From Fibrella aestuarina BUZ 2 (GTDB lineage: Bacteria > Bacteroidota > Bacteroidia > Cytophagales > Spirosomataceae), in assembly GCF_000331105.1 (NCBI RefSeq), contig NC_020054.1, positions 1 to 64,000 on the forward strand: a stretch of DNA of 64,000 nucleotides, written 5' to 3'. Shown here piece after piece: positions 16,173-24,703 of the stretch. The notes beneath the pieces were generated by a model. The model was not told the DNA's origin. It saw only the letters and a program-made list of their open reading frames with translations, and searched no databases. Both the position numbers and the translations under genes were made by a program. Position 1 is the stretch's first letter. Every line of letters starts with the position of its first letter.

Positions 16173-17645
16173 ATGAACGTACGTAACTACTGCATGCTGT
16201 TGCTAGGGCTGGGCCTGGGGGTTGTCTCCCTGTTGGCGTCGGCCCAATCACCCGAGGGGCATCGGATCGCTGGCCGCATTCGGGGCCTGAAAGATACCAC
16301 CGTTGTGTTGGCGCATTACCAGTATGATGCGACTCACTACGTGCCGAAAGATACCGCCCGCGTCGATGCCGGTGGCAATTTCGTGTTCCAAAGCCGCAAG
16401 AAGCTTCCCGAAGGCCTCTATCTGGTTGTTCTGCCCAAAGGCCGATACTTCGACCTGATGCTGGCCGAGCAGCAATTCAGCTTCGAGACCGACACGACGG
16501 ACCTGATCGGTAGCCTGAAAAGTGCCGGCTCCGTCGAGAATGCAGCGTTTTATGGGTATCAGCATAAGCTCAAAAGTATTTTCGACCAGATGGGTAAGCT
16601 CGATAAGCTACCCAAATCGGACGTAACGGCGCAGCAGATGAAAGCCCTGCAAACGGAAGCAGCTACGTATCGAAAAGAGTTTCTGGCCAAGAACCCCAAA
16701 CTCCTGACCAGCAAAATTCTGCTCGCCTCGGCCGACCCCGACGTACCTGCGCCGCCCAAAGCCGCCAACGGCCGCCCCGATTCGATCTGGCAGTTCAACT
16801 ACTACAAGAATCACTTCTGGGATAACTTCGACCTCACCGACGATCGGATGCTGCGCACCTCGCTGTTGCAGCCCCGCATCGATCGCTACATCAAAGAGCT
16901 GACCTTCCAGCAGGTAGACTCGCTCACCAAGGAGGCCGACATGCTCATCAAGCGGGCAGGCCCCAGCAAAGACATGCGTAATTACCTCATCTGGTACCTG
17001 ACCAGCCAGTATGAGCGCCCCAAAGTGCTGGGCACCGACGGCCTGTTTATTCACCTCGTGGAGAATTACTGGCTGAAAGGGCAGTTTGATAACCTCGACT
17101 CCACCACGCGCAAAACCCTAACCGAGCGCGTCGCCATCCTGAAGCCGTTGCAAGTGGGTAAGCCGTTCCAGATGCCCGTCGTAGGCGATACGCTCACCCG
17201 GCCCATCAACCTGGCGCAGGCTACCACCGGAGCCGACTACACGGTGATGTTCTTCTACGCCCCTCATTGCGGTCACTGCCGCGAAGCTGCCCCTAAGGTG
17301 AAGCAGTTTACCGACTCGCCCGCGGGCAAGGGCGTGAAGGTCGTAGCGGTGGCCATCGAGGACTCGGCCGACGACTGGAAGAAGTTTATCCGCGAGTTCA
17401 AGCTGACCAATTGGGTCAACGGTTATGATCACAGCCAGCGCATCGACTTCCGCCGCCAGTATGACGTATACAGTACTCCGACGGTTTATGTATTGGATAA
17501 GAACCGGAAAATTATTGCCCGCGCCCTGCCCGCCGAAGACATTGGCAACTTTATCGAGTTCAGCCGGAAGCAGGCAGCCAGCAAAGCACCGGCGGCCAGC
17601 GCCACCACCAAGCCTGCGCCTAAGCAAAAGGTAAGTGGCCGGTAA
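16173..17645 (+). CDS. Exported thioredoxin-like (TlpA-type) protein with DUF4369/DUF5106-like N-terminus
   Basis: A 490-residue exported redox protein. A signal peptide (about 1-25, ending LLASAQS) is followed by a beta-rich region (about 28-120) resembling DUF4369, a helical middle (about 130-320) like DUF5106, and a C-terminal TlpA/thioredoxin fold with CGHC at 366-369 in MFFYAPHCGHCREAAP and a cis-Pro-type VYSTPTVYVLD. Such proteins reduce or shuffle periplasmic disulfides. The tail is Ala/Lys/Pro-rich. A TAACTTTG sequence resembling the Bacteroidota -7 box ends only 4 bp before the ATG; if real it implies a leaderless mRNA or a later start. Redox fold is secure; partner unknown. Confidence 0.88.
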   Translation: MNVRNYCMLLLGLGLGVVSLLASAQSPEGHRIAGRIRGLKDTTVVLAHYQYDATHYVPKDTARVDAGGNFVFQSRKKLPEGLYLVVLPKGRYFDLMLAEQQFSFETDTTDLIGSLKSAGSVENAAFYGYQHKLKSIFDQMGKLDKLPKSDVTAQQMKALQTEAATYRKEFLAKNPKLLTSKILLASADPDVPAPPKAANGRPDSIWQFNYYKNHFWDNFDLTDDRMLRTSLLQPRIDRYIKELTFQQVDSLTKEADMLIKRAGPSKDMRNYLIWYLTSQYERPKVLGTDGLFIHLVENYWLKGQFDNLDSTTRKTLTERVAILKPLQVGKPFQMPVVGDTLTRPINLAQATTGADYTVMFFYAPHCGHCREAAPKVKQFTDSPAGKGVKVVAVAIEDSADDWKKFIREFKLTNWVNGYDHSQRIDFRRQYDVYSTPTVYVLDKNRKIIARALPAEDIGNFIEFSRKQAASKAPAASATTKPAPKQKVSGR

Positions 17646-17789
17646 CGAATGGACCGCTCAATCGGATTGATGGCATTTTACCTATTCCTTATAGGACAAT
17701 ACCTATTATACATACCACGTTTTCTTAGAAGCCTTTAACTTTCGCTTTCAATTCAGTTGTTGGCTTTGTAGGCCAAGTTAAATCGGCTC

Positions 17790-18728
17790 ATGTTTATTCA
17801 CGCAGTTAGCCACTATTTGCCTGCTCAAGTAGTTGGTAACGATCATTTTACCCGGCTCAACGGGCTATCAGACGAATGGATTACTACCCGAACAGGTATT
17901 AGTGAACGCCGGAAAGCCGCACCGGGCGAGAACACGAATACAATGTCGATCGAGGTGGTCAACCACCTCATGGCCAAAGCCGACTTAAGTACCGTTGATC
18001 TGATTGTAGGCGCGACGTACACCCCGCATGATACCATCGTGACGCTGGCTCACGTGGTGCAGAACCACCTCAACATTGCCGATATCCCGACGGTCTCGGT
18101 GTCATCGGCCTGCTCGTCGCTGCTCAATGCCATCGAGATCGTAGAAGGCTATTTTGCGTTGAACAAAGCTACCCGGGCGCTGGTGGTCGTTTCGGAACAC
18201 AACACCGGCTATTACAACGAAGACGATACGGTGTCGGGCCACCTGTGGGGCGATGGCGCGGCGGCTCTGCTAATCACGCGGGAACGGCAGTCGGACCGGG
18301 ATCTGACGATCAAAGGTCTGCTCACCGGGGGCGCGGCGCATGCCGGTAAAGCCGTCGAAGCGGTTGTGTTGCAGCCGCTGGAACGGGGCGTGATCATGCC
18401 CTATGGCCGCGACGTCTTCCAGAATGCCTGTGTCTATATGCCCAAAGCCAGCCTCCAGATTCTGGCCAAATTCGGCCTAACCGCCGCCGATGTCGATTAT
18501 GTGTTGCCGCATCAGGCCAACCTGCGCATCAGCCGGAACGTGATGCAGACACTGGGCCTACCCGAAGAAAAACTCATTTCAAACATTCAATACCTCGGCA
18601 ATACGGGCTGCGCCGGTTGCGCCATCGCCCTGTCTGAGCGTTGGGACTCGTTCCAGCCCGGTGAACGCATCGTGGTTACGGTCTTCGGTGGAGGCTATTC
18701 CTACGGCGCGATGCTGGTAGAGGTATAA
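17790..18728 (+). CDS. 3-oxoacyl-ACP synthase III (FabH-like) family enzyme
   Basis: A 312-residue thiolase-fold condensing enzyme. The KAS III catalytic set is present: Cys108 in VSVSSACSSLLNAIE, His241 in YVLPHQANLRI and Asn271 in YLGNTGCAGCAIALS. Length matches FabH (about 317-330) at the short end. Family members condense acetyl- or acyl-CoA with malonyl-ACP, or make starter units for other pathways. No acyl-carrier protein, fabD, fabG or plsX lies nearby, so this may be a secondary paralogue rather than the main fatty-acid FabH, and no gene symbol is assigned. It is preceded by an AT-rich 144-bp gap and followed by a dispersed inverted repeat. Confidence 0.9.
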   Translation: MFIHAVSHYLPAQVVGNDHFTRLNGLSDEWITTRTGISERRKAAPGENTNTMSIEVVNHLMAKADLSTVDLIVGATYTPHDTIVTLAHVVQNHLNIADIPTVSVSSACSSLLNAIEIVEGYFALNKATRALVVVSEHNTGYYNEDDTVSGHLWGDGAAALLITRERQSDRDLTIKGLLTGGAAHAGKAVEAVVLQPLERGVIMPYGRDVFQNACVYMPKASLQILAKFGLTAADVDYVLPHQANLRISRNVMQTLGLPEEKLISNIQYLGNTGCAGCAIALSERWDSFQPGERIVVTVFGGGYSYGAMLVEV

Positions 18729-18739
18729 TTTTTTAATGA

Positions 18740-18865
18740 GCACGCGGATGACGTGGATTTTGGCGATGATCGCGGATTTAAAAGAAGTCTGAACCGCAAA
18801 GCCTGTTCGTTCTAATCAATCAAAAAATTCGCGACTATCCCAGGAAATCTGCGTCATCCGCGTGC
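18740..18865. repeat. Dispersed inverted repeat, CGCGGATGA family, copy 1
   Basis: Arms at 18740-18760 (GCACGCGGATGACGTGGATTT in outline) and 18845-18865 pair with two mismatches over 21 bp, with weaker inner pairing around ATCGCGGATTT. Related copies are at 25211-25311 and, as a fragment, 28491-28507. It fills most of the gap between the FabH-like gene and arfB. Confidence 0.85.
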
Positions 18866-18874
18866 CAAAAAACC

Positions 18875-19282
18875 ATGCTTTTCGATCCCCGCAGTTTACA
18901 TTCCGATCTTCGCTTTCAGTTTGCGCGCAGTGGCGGTGCGGGCGGGCAGAACGTCAACAAAGTAGCCACTAAGGCCGAACTCCGCTTCAGCGTGCGCGAA
19001 TCGACCTTGCTGACCGACGAGCAGCGCGCCACCCTACTCGATAAACTGGCCAACAAACTCACCACCGAGGGCGAGCTCGTCCTGACGCACCAGACCGAAC
19101 GTACCCAGCTTGCCAACCGCGAGAAGGTGATCAAGAAGTTCGACCGGTTAATCGCCAAGGCCTTCGAGGTACCCAAGCCCCGCAAAGCAACTAAGCCCAG
19201 CGCCGGCATGATTGCCCAGCGGCTCGACCAAAAAAAACGCCGGAGCGAGGTTAAAGCCTCACGCCGGCGCATTGATGATTGA
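18875..19282 (+). CDS. arfB: Alternative ribosome-rescue factor ArfB (peptidyl-tRNA hydrolase)
   Basis: Rescues ribosomes stalled at the end of broken mRNAs by hydrolysing peptidyl-tRNA with an RF-like GGQ loop while a basic tail fills the empty mRNA channel. The 135-residue product shows RSGGAGGQNVNKVATKAELRF with Gly23-Gly24-Gln25 and a C-terminus rich in Lys and Arg (KKRRSEVKASRRR), both hallmark features. Length matches E. coli ArfB (140). It is a single gene; a dispersed inverted repeat ends 9 bp before its start and a perfect palindrome follows 9 bp after its stop. Confidence 0.95.
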   Translation: MLFDPRSLHSDLRFQFARSGGAGGQNVNKVATKAELRFSVRESTLLTDEQRATLLDKLANKLTTEGELVLTHQTERTQLANREKVIKKFDRLIAKAFEVPKPRKATKPSAGMIAQRLDQKKRRSEVKASRRRIDD

Positions 19283-19291
19283 TTCTTCTAT

Positions 19292-19324
19292 AAACCTTAT
19301 AGGTTTTCAAAACCTATAAGGTTT
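19292..19324. repeat. Perfect palindrome AAACCTTATAGGTTTT, likely bidirectional terminator
   Basis: Two exact 16-bp arms around one central C. It lies between the convergent arfB and rhomboid genes, 9 bp after one stop and 7 bp before the other. The sequence is nearly identical to that at 2448-2480. Confidence 0.9.
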
Positions 19325-19331
19325 GCTGTCT

Positions 19332-20252
19332 TCATGACTTCTGGCTTGCCCGGAACAGTTTCTGTTTCTCTTCGCGGGTGAGGCTTTCGTAGCCTGAGCG
19401 GCCAATCTTATCCAGAATTGCATCGACTTCGTCCTGATCGGGAATCCCGACGTGCGTGGCGGAACTGCCCGCAGCCGCATAGGCGCTGGGCGTCGTTTGC
19501 GCGCTACGCTGGCGCTGCGACACCTTCACCGGTGGTTTTGCCCGGAACAAATTGCTCCAGATGTCCATCACCCAATAGACTGGGCGGCCCATGTCGCTGC
19601 CGTTTTGCAGCAGCTTGATGTAAACAAACCCAACCAGCGCCCCGCCAATGTGAGCCAAGTTGCCACCAGCGTTGTTACCAACCGAGTTGAAGAAGGACAG
19701 TACCACGAAAAACAGCACGATGTATTTGATGCGCACTGGCCCGATGAAGAGCAGGTGGAACGTGTAGTTCGGCAACAGCGTAGCCGCACCCACGGCTACC
19801 GACAACGCCGCGCCCGACGCGCCCAGCAGCACCTGCCCGCCAACCTGATTATTGAAATACGGCACCAGGTTATAGGCTACGAAATAGCAGAGCCCGCCGC
19901 CCAACGCACCCATGATATACAACCCAACCAGCCGACGGCTGCCGAGGTATTCTTCGATGAGGCGGCCAAACCAATACAGGAAGACCATGTTCCACAGAAT
20001 ATGGAACGGATCGTAATGCGTGAAGGAATAGGTCAGCACGGTCCACGGTTTGCGCAGTAGCGCACCCGGTTGCCAGGGCATCATGAGCTGGTCAAGCGTC
20101 CACTGGTAGTATTCGGTGTGGTTGGTGAGTTTCGAGACGACCAGCACCAGAATCACAGCCAGGAAAATGACCGTGTTAATCAAAATCAACTGCACCAACG
20201 TGTTGTTGGGCTTGTTGAATTCGGACTTGAAATCATCTAGTAGTCCGCTCAT
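19332..20252 (-). CDS. Rhomboid-family intramembrane serine protease (second of a tandem pair)
   Basis: A 306-residue polytopic protein. The catalytic serine is Ser146 in LLGASGAAL and the catalytic His201 lies in NLAHIGGALVGF, with HILWNMVFLYWFG marking the L1/TM2 region typical of rhomboids. About six membrane segments fall between 22 and 215. A cytosolic tail of about 90 residues follows, with a basic, Ala/Ser-rich stretch and DEVDAILDKIGRSGYESLTREEKQKLF, a motif often found at the C-terminus of Bacteroidota rhomboids. It follows the other rhomboid gene after 2 bp, and mutL precedes both, suggesting one transcript. Substrates are unknown. Confidence 0.93.
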   Translation of the reverse strand: MSGLLDDFKSEFNKPNNTLVQLILINTVIFLAVILVLVVSKLTNHTEYYQWTLDQLMMPWQPGALLRKPWTVLTYSFTHYDPFHILWNMVFLYWFGRLIEEYLGSRRLVGLYIMGALGGGLCYFVAYNLVPYFNNQVGGQVLLGASGAALSVAVGAATLLPNYTFHLLFIGPVRIKYIVLFFVVLSFFNSVGNNAGGNLAHIGGALVGFVYIKLLQNGSDMGRPVYWVMDIWSNLFRAKPPVKVSQRQRSAQTTPSAYAAAGSSATHVGIPDQDEVDAILDKIGRSGYESLTREEKQKLFRASQKS

Positions 20253-20254
20253 TG

Positions 20255-21043
20255 TTAGTAAAATGTTTTTCGTTGAGATTCCCAGACCTTAATGATGATA
20301 TAAGCGAAAAGCATACCACCAATGTGCGCAAAATGGGCCACCCCGTCGGCCTGCGCCCGATACACGCCCGTGTAAATCTCCCAGAGGGCATAGGCCCCTA
20401 CGAGGTACTTGGCTTTGATCGGGATAGGGGGAAACAGCAGGAACAATTGCGTGTTCGGGAACAATAGGCCAAACGCCATTAACACCCCGAAAATTGCCCC
20501 CGAAGCCCCCACCATCGGCGTGTTGACCTGCGTGGCTACATAAGCGGTTAAAATCTTGCGCCCTCCCTCAATATACGCCGGATTTTCCGGGTCAGCATCG
20601 AATTTCTGAATAAACGGCTCGATGTTATCGTAGATCGAAGAAGCGTACCCATTGATAAACCCAATAAACTCACCGTTGGTTGGGTTGGCCCGGTAAGTTT
20701 CGAACGCCTGCACCAGCCCGGCGGTCTCGTAATAGTTCACAGCGAGGTATAACGCCGCTGCGCCCAGGCCCGTGAGCAGGTAAAAAGTTAGGAAACGGCT
20801 CGCGCCCCACGTCTTTTCGAGCAGCGGCCCGAAGACCAGCAACCCCAGCATGTTACTGAACAAATGGCTAAAGTTGCCATGCATGAACATGTGGGTGATG
20901 AGTTGAATAATGTTGAACTGTTGCGACAGCAGGGAGTGCAGCGCAAACTGATCGATCACCTCTTCGCGCACCGACGAGGTTAAAAAATAGACCAGTACGT
21001 TAACCAGCAACAGCGTGCGAACGGCAGGAGTAAACGAAAACAT
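20255..21043 (-). CDS. Rhomboid-family intramembrane serine protease (first of a tandem pair)
   Basis: A 262-residue polytopic membrane protease from the ATG at 21043, chosen because MFSFTPAVRTLLLVNVLVYFL is the usual rhomboid N-terminus; a start 36 bp upstream is possible. Catalytic residues are Ser181 in MVGASGAIFGV and His240 in AHFAHIGGMLF; HMFMHGNFSHLFSNMLGL supplies the conserved Asn/His loop. An extra loop of about 55 residues (about 110-165) between membrane helices is unusual in length. It lies 87 bp after mutL and 2 bp before the second rhomboid gene, an arrangement seen in other Bacteroidota. Confidence 0.93.
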   Translation of the reverse strand: MFSFTPAVRTLLLVNVLVYFLTSSVREEVIDQFALHSLLSQQFNIIQLITHMFMHGNFSHLFSNMLGLLVFGPLLEKTWGASRFLTFYLLTGLGAAALYLAVNYYETAGLVQAFETYRANPTNGEFIGFINGYASSIYDNIEPFIQKFDADPENPAYIEGGRKILTAYVATQVNTPMVGASGAIFGVLMAFGLLFPNTQLFLLFPPIPIKAKYLVGAYALWEIYTGVYRAQADGVAHFAHIGGMLFAYIIIKVWESQRKTFY

Positions 21044-21130
21044 AAGTTGTAGACCGAAGCTGACACCCCGGCGGGTCACTCGTAGTGGGGCAATACGTAT
21101 CGAAGCGGGTGCCTCAACATACCTAACTCA

Positions 21131-23152
21131 TTACGGTTTAAATAATTCAGCTAATTTATCCAATGTCAATACCGTGGTGATCGCCTCACCACCCGGCGTG
21201 TAACTAGGGCTGGCCGATCCAAACAGTTGATCGACGAGCGCCCGCCGTTCGGCCTGCGTCATCGGTTTCAGATGGCGACTTGCCGACCGACGCGCCAGCG
21301 AACGAGCCAGCGCTTCGAGCCGGTCCAGTTTAAGCCGACCCGTATCTTCCCGCAGTTGCGCCAATAAATTGGCAAATAATTCTTCCTCGCGTTCCTCGCC
21401 GATCTGCACCGGCACGCCCCGGATCAGGAACGTGTTGGGGCCCGCCTCGTCGAACTGAAAGCCGACGCTCTCCAACTCCTCGCGTACGTCGAGCGCCAAC
21501 TGAAAATCAACGGCCGACACAGTGACGGTTTTGGGGAACAACAGTTGCTGCGACGACCCACTCCGCTTGGTCAGCGCTGAATGAAACTGATCGTACAGGA
21601 TGCGTTCGTAGGCGCCGCGTTGATCGATGAGCAGCACCCCCGATTTGACGGTCGTCAGCAGGTAGCGGTTCTTCACCTGAATCACGGCCGTTTCTACGTC
21701 GTCGGGAATGGCCTGTCCAGGTACGTCGCCACTCAGCTGGTTGGCCCGGCTGCCCATCTTCGTCACCATATCCGTAACTACGTCGGCAACGGGCGGTTGG
21801 CTTTCCGTAGCGCCAGCAACCGGGTTTGACACGACCGGCTGGGGCGTAGGCGCTACGCTGGGCTCGATCCAGCTGACATCGTGCGTCAGCGGTTTGTCGG
21901 GCTTTGGTTTGGCTTTGGCTGGTGCACCGGCGCCTTCAAAAAGCGCCTGCCAGTTTTGGGGTGTTGGCTTCCGGTACGCCTCAGCGGGTGGCGGCGTTGG
22001 GTTGCTACGTGGCGTGTCGGCCGCTGGGGTCGCCGGTTTGGCCCAGGAAGGCGTAACCGGTTTAGGGGCACTAGCCGCCTGAGCGGCCGCAATCGACAGG
22101 GCATCGCGCCCACCCCGATTCAGGAAATTAACGTCTGACTCAAAGTTGAGCGACGGCGACAAGTTATACACCCCCATCGCCTTCCTGACGGCGGCCATTA
22201 CAATGGCGTACACCGACCGTTCGTCGTCGAACTTGATCTCGGTTTTGGTGGGGTGAATATTGATGTCGATATGCGACGGGTCGATTTCGATGAACAGCAC
22301 GTAAAATGGGTGGTGTCCTTCAGGAATCATGCCCTCGTAGGCCCCCACCACGGCATGGTGGAGGTAGTTGTGCTTAATGTAGCGATTGTTGACAAAGAAA
22401 TACTGCTCGTTGCGCGTCTTGCGGGCCGATTCGGGCTTGCCGATATAGCCGTGCACCGACACGTAGGGCGTTTCTTCGTCGCACGACGCCAGTTGCTCGC
22501 GGTAGGCCTTGCCAAACATGTCTACGATGCGGCGGCTCAGCTTGCCCGCGGGCAGGTTGAACACCTCCTGATCGTTGTGAAAGAGCGAAAAGGCCACTTC
22601 AGGGTTGGCCAGCGCAATGCGCTGAAACTCGTCGATGATGTGGCGCATCTCGACGGAGTTGGATTTGAGGAAGTTACGTCGAGCCGGTACGTTAAAAAAC
22701 AGGTTCTTGACGAGCAGATTCGTCCCCGGCAGGCACGAGACCGCCTCCTGCGCCTTTATTTCCGAGCCTTCAATGCGCACCAACGTACCCAGCTCGTCGT
22801 CGGCGCGGCGGGTACGCATTTCCACTTGCGCCACGGCGGCAATCGACGCCAGCGCCTCGCCCCGGAAGCCCATCGTCCGGATCTTGAACAGATCGTCGGA
22901 GGTGCGGATCTTGGACGTGGCGTGCCGTTCAAAACTCATCCGGGCATCGGTCTCGGTCATGCCCTTTCCGTCGTCGATCACCTGTACCAACGTCCGGCCG
23001 GCATCCCGCACCACCAGTTGCACCGATTTGGCACCCGCATCGACGGCGTTTTCCAGCAACTCCTTCACCACCGACGCCGGGCGTTGCACTACCTCACCAG
23101 CGGCAATCTGGTTGGCAATCGAATCGGGTAGGAGTTGAATGATATTCTGCAT
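21131..23152 (-). CDS. mutL: DNA mismatch repair protein MutL
   Basis: Links MutS mismatch recognition to strand removal. The ATG at 23152 gives the canonical start MQNIIQLLPDSIANQIAAGEVVQRP; the product is 673 residues. The GHL ATPase motifs are intact: ELLENAVDAGA, DDGKGM, ERHATSKI and GFRGEALASI within the first 100 residues. A Pro/Ala/Thr-rich linker (about 345-470) leads to a C-terminal dimerisation domain. There the endonuclease motif DQHA..E is replaced by IDQRGAYERILYD, and the end lacks the Cys-Pro-His motif (SYTPGGEAI instead). It heads a leftward group with two rhomboid genes. Confidence 0.97.
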   Translation of the reverse strand: MQNIIQLLPDSIANQIAAGEVVQRPASVVKELLENAVDAGAKSVQLVVRDAGRTLVQVIDDGKGMTETDARMSFERHATSKIRTSDDLFKIRTMGFRGEALASIAAVAQVEMRTRRADDELGTLVRIEGSEIKAQEAVSCLPGTNLLVKNLFFNVPARRNFLKSNSVEMRHIIDEFQRIALANPEVAFSLFHNDQEVFNLPAGKLSRRIVDMFGKAYREQLASCDEETPYVSVHGYIGKPESARKTRNEQYFFVNNRYIKHNYLHHAVVGAYEGMIPEGHHPFYVLFIEIDPSHIDINIHPTKTEIKFDDERSVYAIVMAAVRKAMGVYNLSPSLNFESDVNFLNRGGRDALSIAAAQAASAPKPVTPSWAKPATPAADTPRSNPTPPPAEAYRKPTPQNWQALFEGAGAPAKAKPKPDKPLTHDVSWIEPSVAPTPQPVVSNPVAGATESQPPVADVVTDMVTKMGSRANQLSGDVPGQAIPDDVETAVIQVKNRYLLTTVKSGVLLIDQRGAYERILYDQFHSALTKRSGSSQQLLFPKTVTVSAVDFQLALDVREELESVGFQFDEAGPNTFLIRGVPVQIGEEREEELFANLLAQLREDTGRLKLDRLEALARSLARRSASRHLKPMTQAERRALVDQLFGSASPSYTPGGEAITTVLTLDKLAELFKP

Positions 23153-23291
23153 ACTAAAAGGGCGTTCGTCAGTAGCCATCTAGCAATAGTGGCGTCAGCC
23201 GAAAGAGCCGGATGGCGTATCCGGTGCGGTTGAGGCAAGGCAAATGACTACTGACCTAACAGCAAAAAGCCCAAAATAGTGGCCTGCAACC

Positions 23292-24110
23292 CTACTGATT
23301 TCGCCAGTTTGGCGCGCGTTTTTCCAGAAAAGCAGCCATGCCTTCGCGGGCGTCGTCGGTTTGTTGGATCTGCCCAAACTGATCGTGCAAAAAAGCCTGC
23401 TGCTGGCTCTGAGGCAGGTTTTTGAGTTGCTCGTAGGCCTTCAGCCCAAACCGCAAAGCCGTGGGTGAAACGGCCGTCAGGTCGGCCACGAGGGTCGCTA
23501 CCGTCTGGTCAATTTCTGCCGCAGGCACGGCATGTGTAACCAGCCCGTTGGCCAGCGCCTCGGCCGCGCTCAGCGACTGCCCGCGCAGGCACAGATCGAG
23601 TGCCTTGCGGGCGGGCATGAGGTCGAGCAGAATCGCCAGCACCTGAAACGGAAACAGGCCTCGCTTCACTTCGGGCAACGCAAACACCGCCGACTCGGCC
23701 GCGACGGCATAAGTAGCGCCCCCCACCAGCAGAAAGCCACCGGCGTAGACACTCCCCTGCACCCGCACGATACTTGGTTTGTGCAAACCCACCATCAGCT
23801 CCCCCAGCCGAACCGGCCCGGCGGGCAGCGGCACTGTATCGCCCCTGGTCTCGCCCGCCTGCAACGCTTTCAGGTCCATCCCCGCGCAGAACGTGTCGCC
23901 CGCCGCGGCCAGTACCACCACCCAAACGGCGGGCGTATGGTGCGCGTAGGCGAGCGCGTAGGCCAGTTCGTTGAGCAGCGTGGGATTGAGGGCGTTCTTT
24001 TTCTCAGGCCGGTTGAGGGTCAGCGTGAGCACGTGGTCGCGCTCGTCGACCAGCAAATGCCGCAGCGGGCGCGTGCGCAAATTAGCAACCTGATCGGGTG
24101 TGTAGAGCAT
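23292..24110 (-). CDS. Enoyl-CoA hydratase/isomerase (crotonase) family protein
   Basis: A 272-residue cytosolic crotonase-fold enzyme. The first oxyanion-hole segment is TFCAGMDLKALQAG and the second is VQGSVYAGGFLLVGGATY; ALPEVKRGLFPF carries a Glu at a catalytic position seen in hydratases. The C-terminal helices include AREGMAAFLEKRAPNW, the usual family ending. Members hydrate, isomerise or decarboxylate acyl-CoA thioesters, and the substrate here is unknown. No other fatty-acid or polyketide gene is adjacent. It is on the same strand as mutL, which starts 139 bp further on. Upstream lies a long inverted repeat. Confidence 0.92.
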   Translation of the reverse strand: MLYTPDQVANLRTRPLRHLLVDERDHVLTLTLNRPEKKNALNPTLLNELAYALAYAHHTPAVWVVVLAAAGDTFCAGMDLKALQAGETRGDTVPLPAGPVRLGELMVGLHKPSIVRVQGSVYAGGFLLVGGATYAVAAESAVFALPEVKRGLFPFQVLAILLDLMPARKALDLCLRGQSLSAAEALANGLVTHAVPAAEIDQTVATLVADLTAVSPTALRFGLKAYEQLKNLPQSQQQAFLHDQFGQIQQTDDAREGMAAFLEKRAPNWRNQ

Positions 24111-24121
24111 AGGAGCTTGGT

Positions 24122-24240
24122 AATGAATAATGGACGATGTACAATGAATGATGTATAGTGCGGTCCGCCGCTGCGGTATAATGAGCCGAGTTACGGGCCC
24201 GCATCATTTATTGTACATTGTACATCATTCATTATACATT
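24122..24240. repeat. Long AT-rich inverted repeat with GC-rich centre
   Basis: Left arm 24122-24153 and right arm 24202-24240 are imperfect reverse complements built from the words AATGATG, ATGTACAATG and AATGAATAATG; the right arm contains one extra TGTACAA-type unit. The 48-nt centre includes a GC-rich segment (GCGGTCCGCCGCTGCGG). It fills the gap between two leftward genes and reaches the last base of the GNAT stop codon. Confidence 0.8.
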
Positions 24241-24686
24241 CATAAACTTTTCCGAAAGCAGATACTATCGGGCATACCGACGTACTGGCCGTAATTAGGT
24301 GTGCGTTCGTAGCCCCACTTTGTGTAGAGTTGAACGGCGCCGGGCAGTTTCACGCTCGTTTCGAGCACACAGGCCGTGTATCCTTCTTCGTGGCTCCACC
24401 CTTCCAGTTCAGCCAGGATGGCTTGGGCGATACCCTGCCCGCGGTGGGCGGGATCAACGAACATTCGTTTGATTTCGGTTGCCTGTTGGTCAAACGGTTT
24501 AAAAGCCCCGCACCCCACAGGTACGTCGTTTACGTAGGCCACGACCACGTACCTGAGCGCATCGATGGTGTTGAACTGCCGGTAATACGCGTCGTCGCTC
24601 CCGTTCACGCCCGTCAGGTACGTGTCGAGCGCCAGCACGAGCCTCTGAAAATCAGTATGATCCGACGTGGTTCGTAGCAACGTCAT
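24240..24686 (-). CDS. GNAT-family N-acetyltransferase
   Basis: A 148-residue acetyltransferase with the acetyl-CoA pyrophosphate-binding motif in KRMFVDPAHRGQGIAQAILAELEGW (about 90-115), preceded by the strand VPVGCGAFKPFD and followed by CVLETSVKLPGAVQLYTKWGYERTPNYG, a typical GNAT C-terminal half. It transfers an acetyl group from acetyl-CoA to an amine whose identity cannot be told. The ATG lies 17 bp downstream of the nuoC stop on the same strand, so the two may be cotranscribed, but no functional link is obvious. Family assignment is secure. Confidence 0.92.
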   Translation of the reverse strand: MTLLRTTSDHTDFQRLVLALDTYLTGVNGSDDAYYRQFNTIDALRYVVVAYVNDVPVGCGAFKPFDQQATEIKRMFVDPAHRGQGIAQAILAELEGWSHEEGYTACVLETSVKLPGAVQLYTKWGYERTPNYGQYVGMPDSICFRKSL

Positions 24687-24703
24687 GGCGAAGGGGGCAG
24701 TCG

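Noticed and set aside
17790..19282. Fatty-acid synthesis cluster around the FabH-like gene
   Set aside because: Neighbours are a thioredoxin-like gene and arfB; no other fab gene is near.
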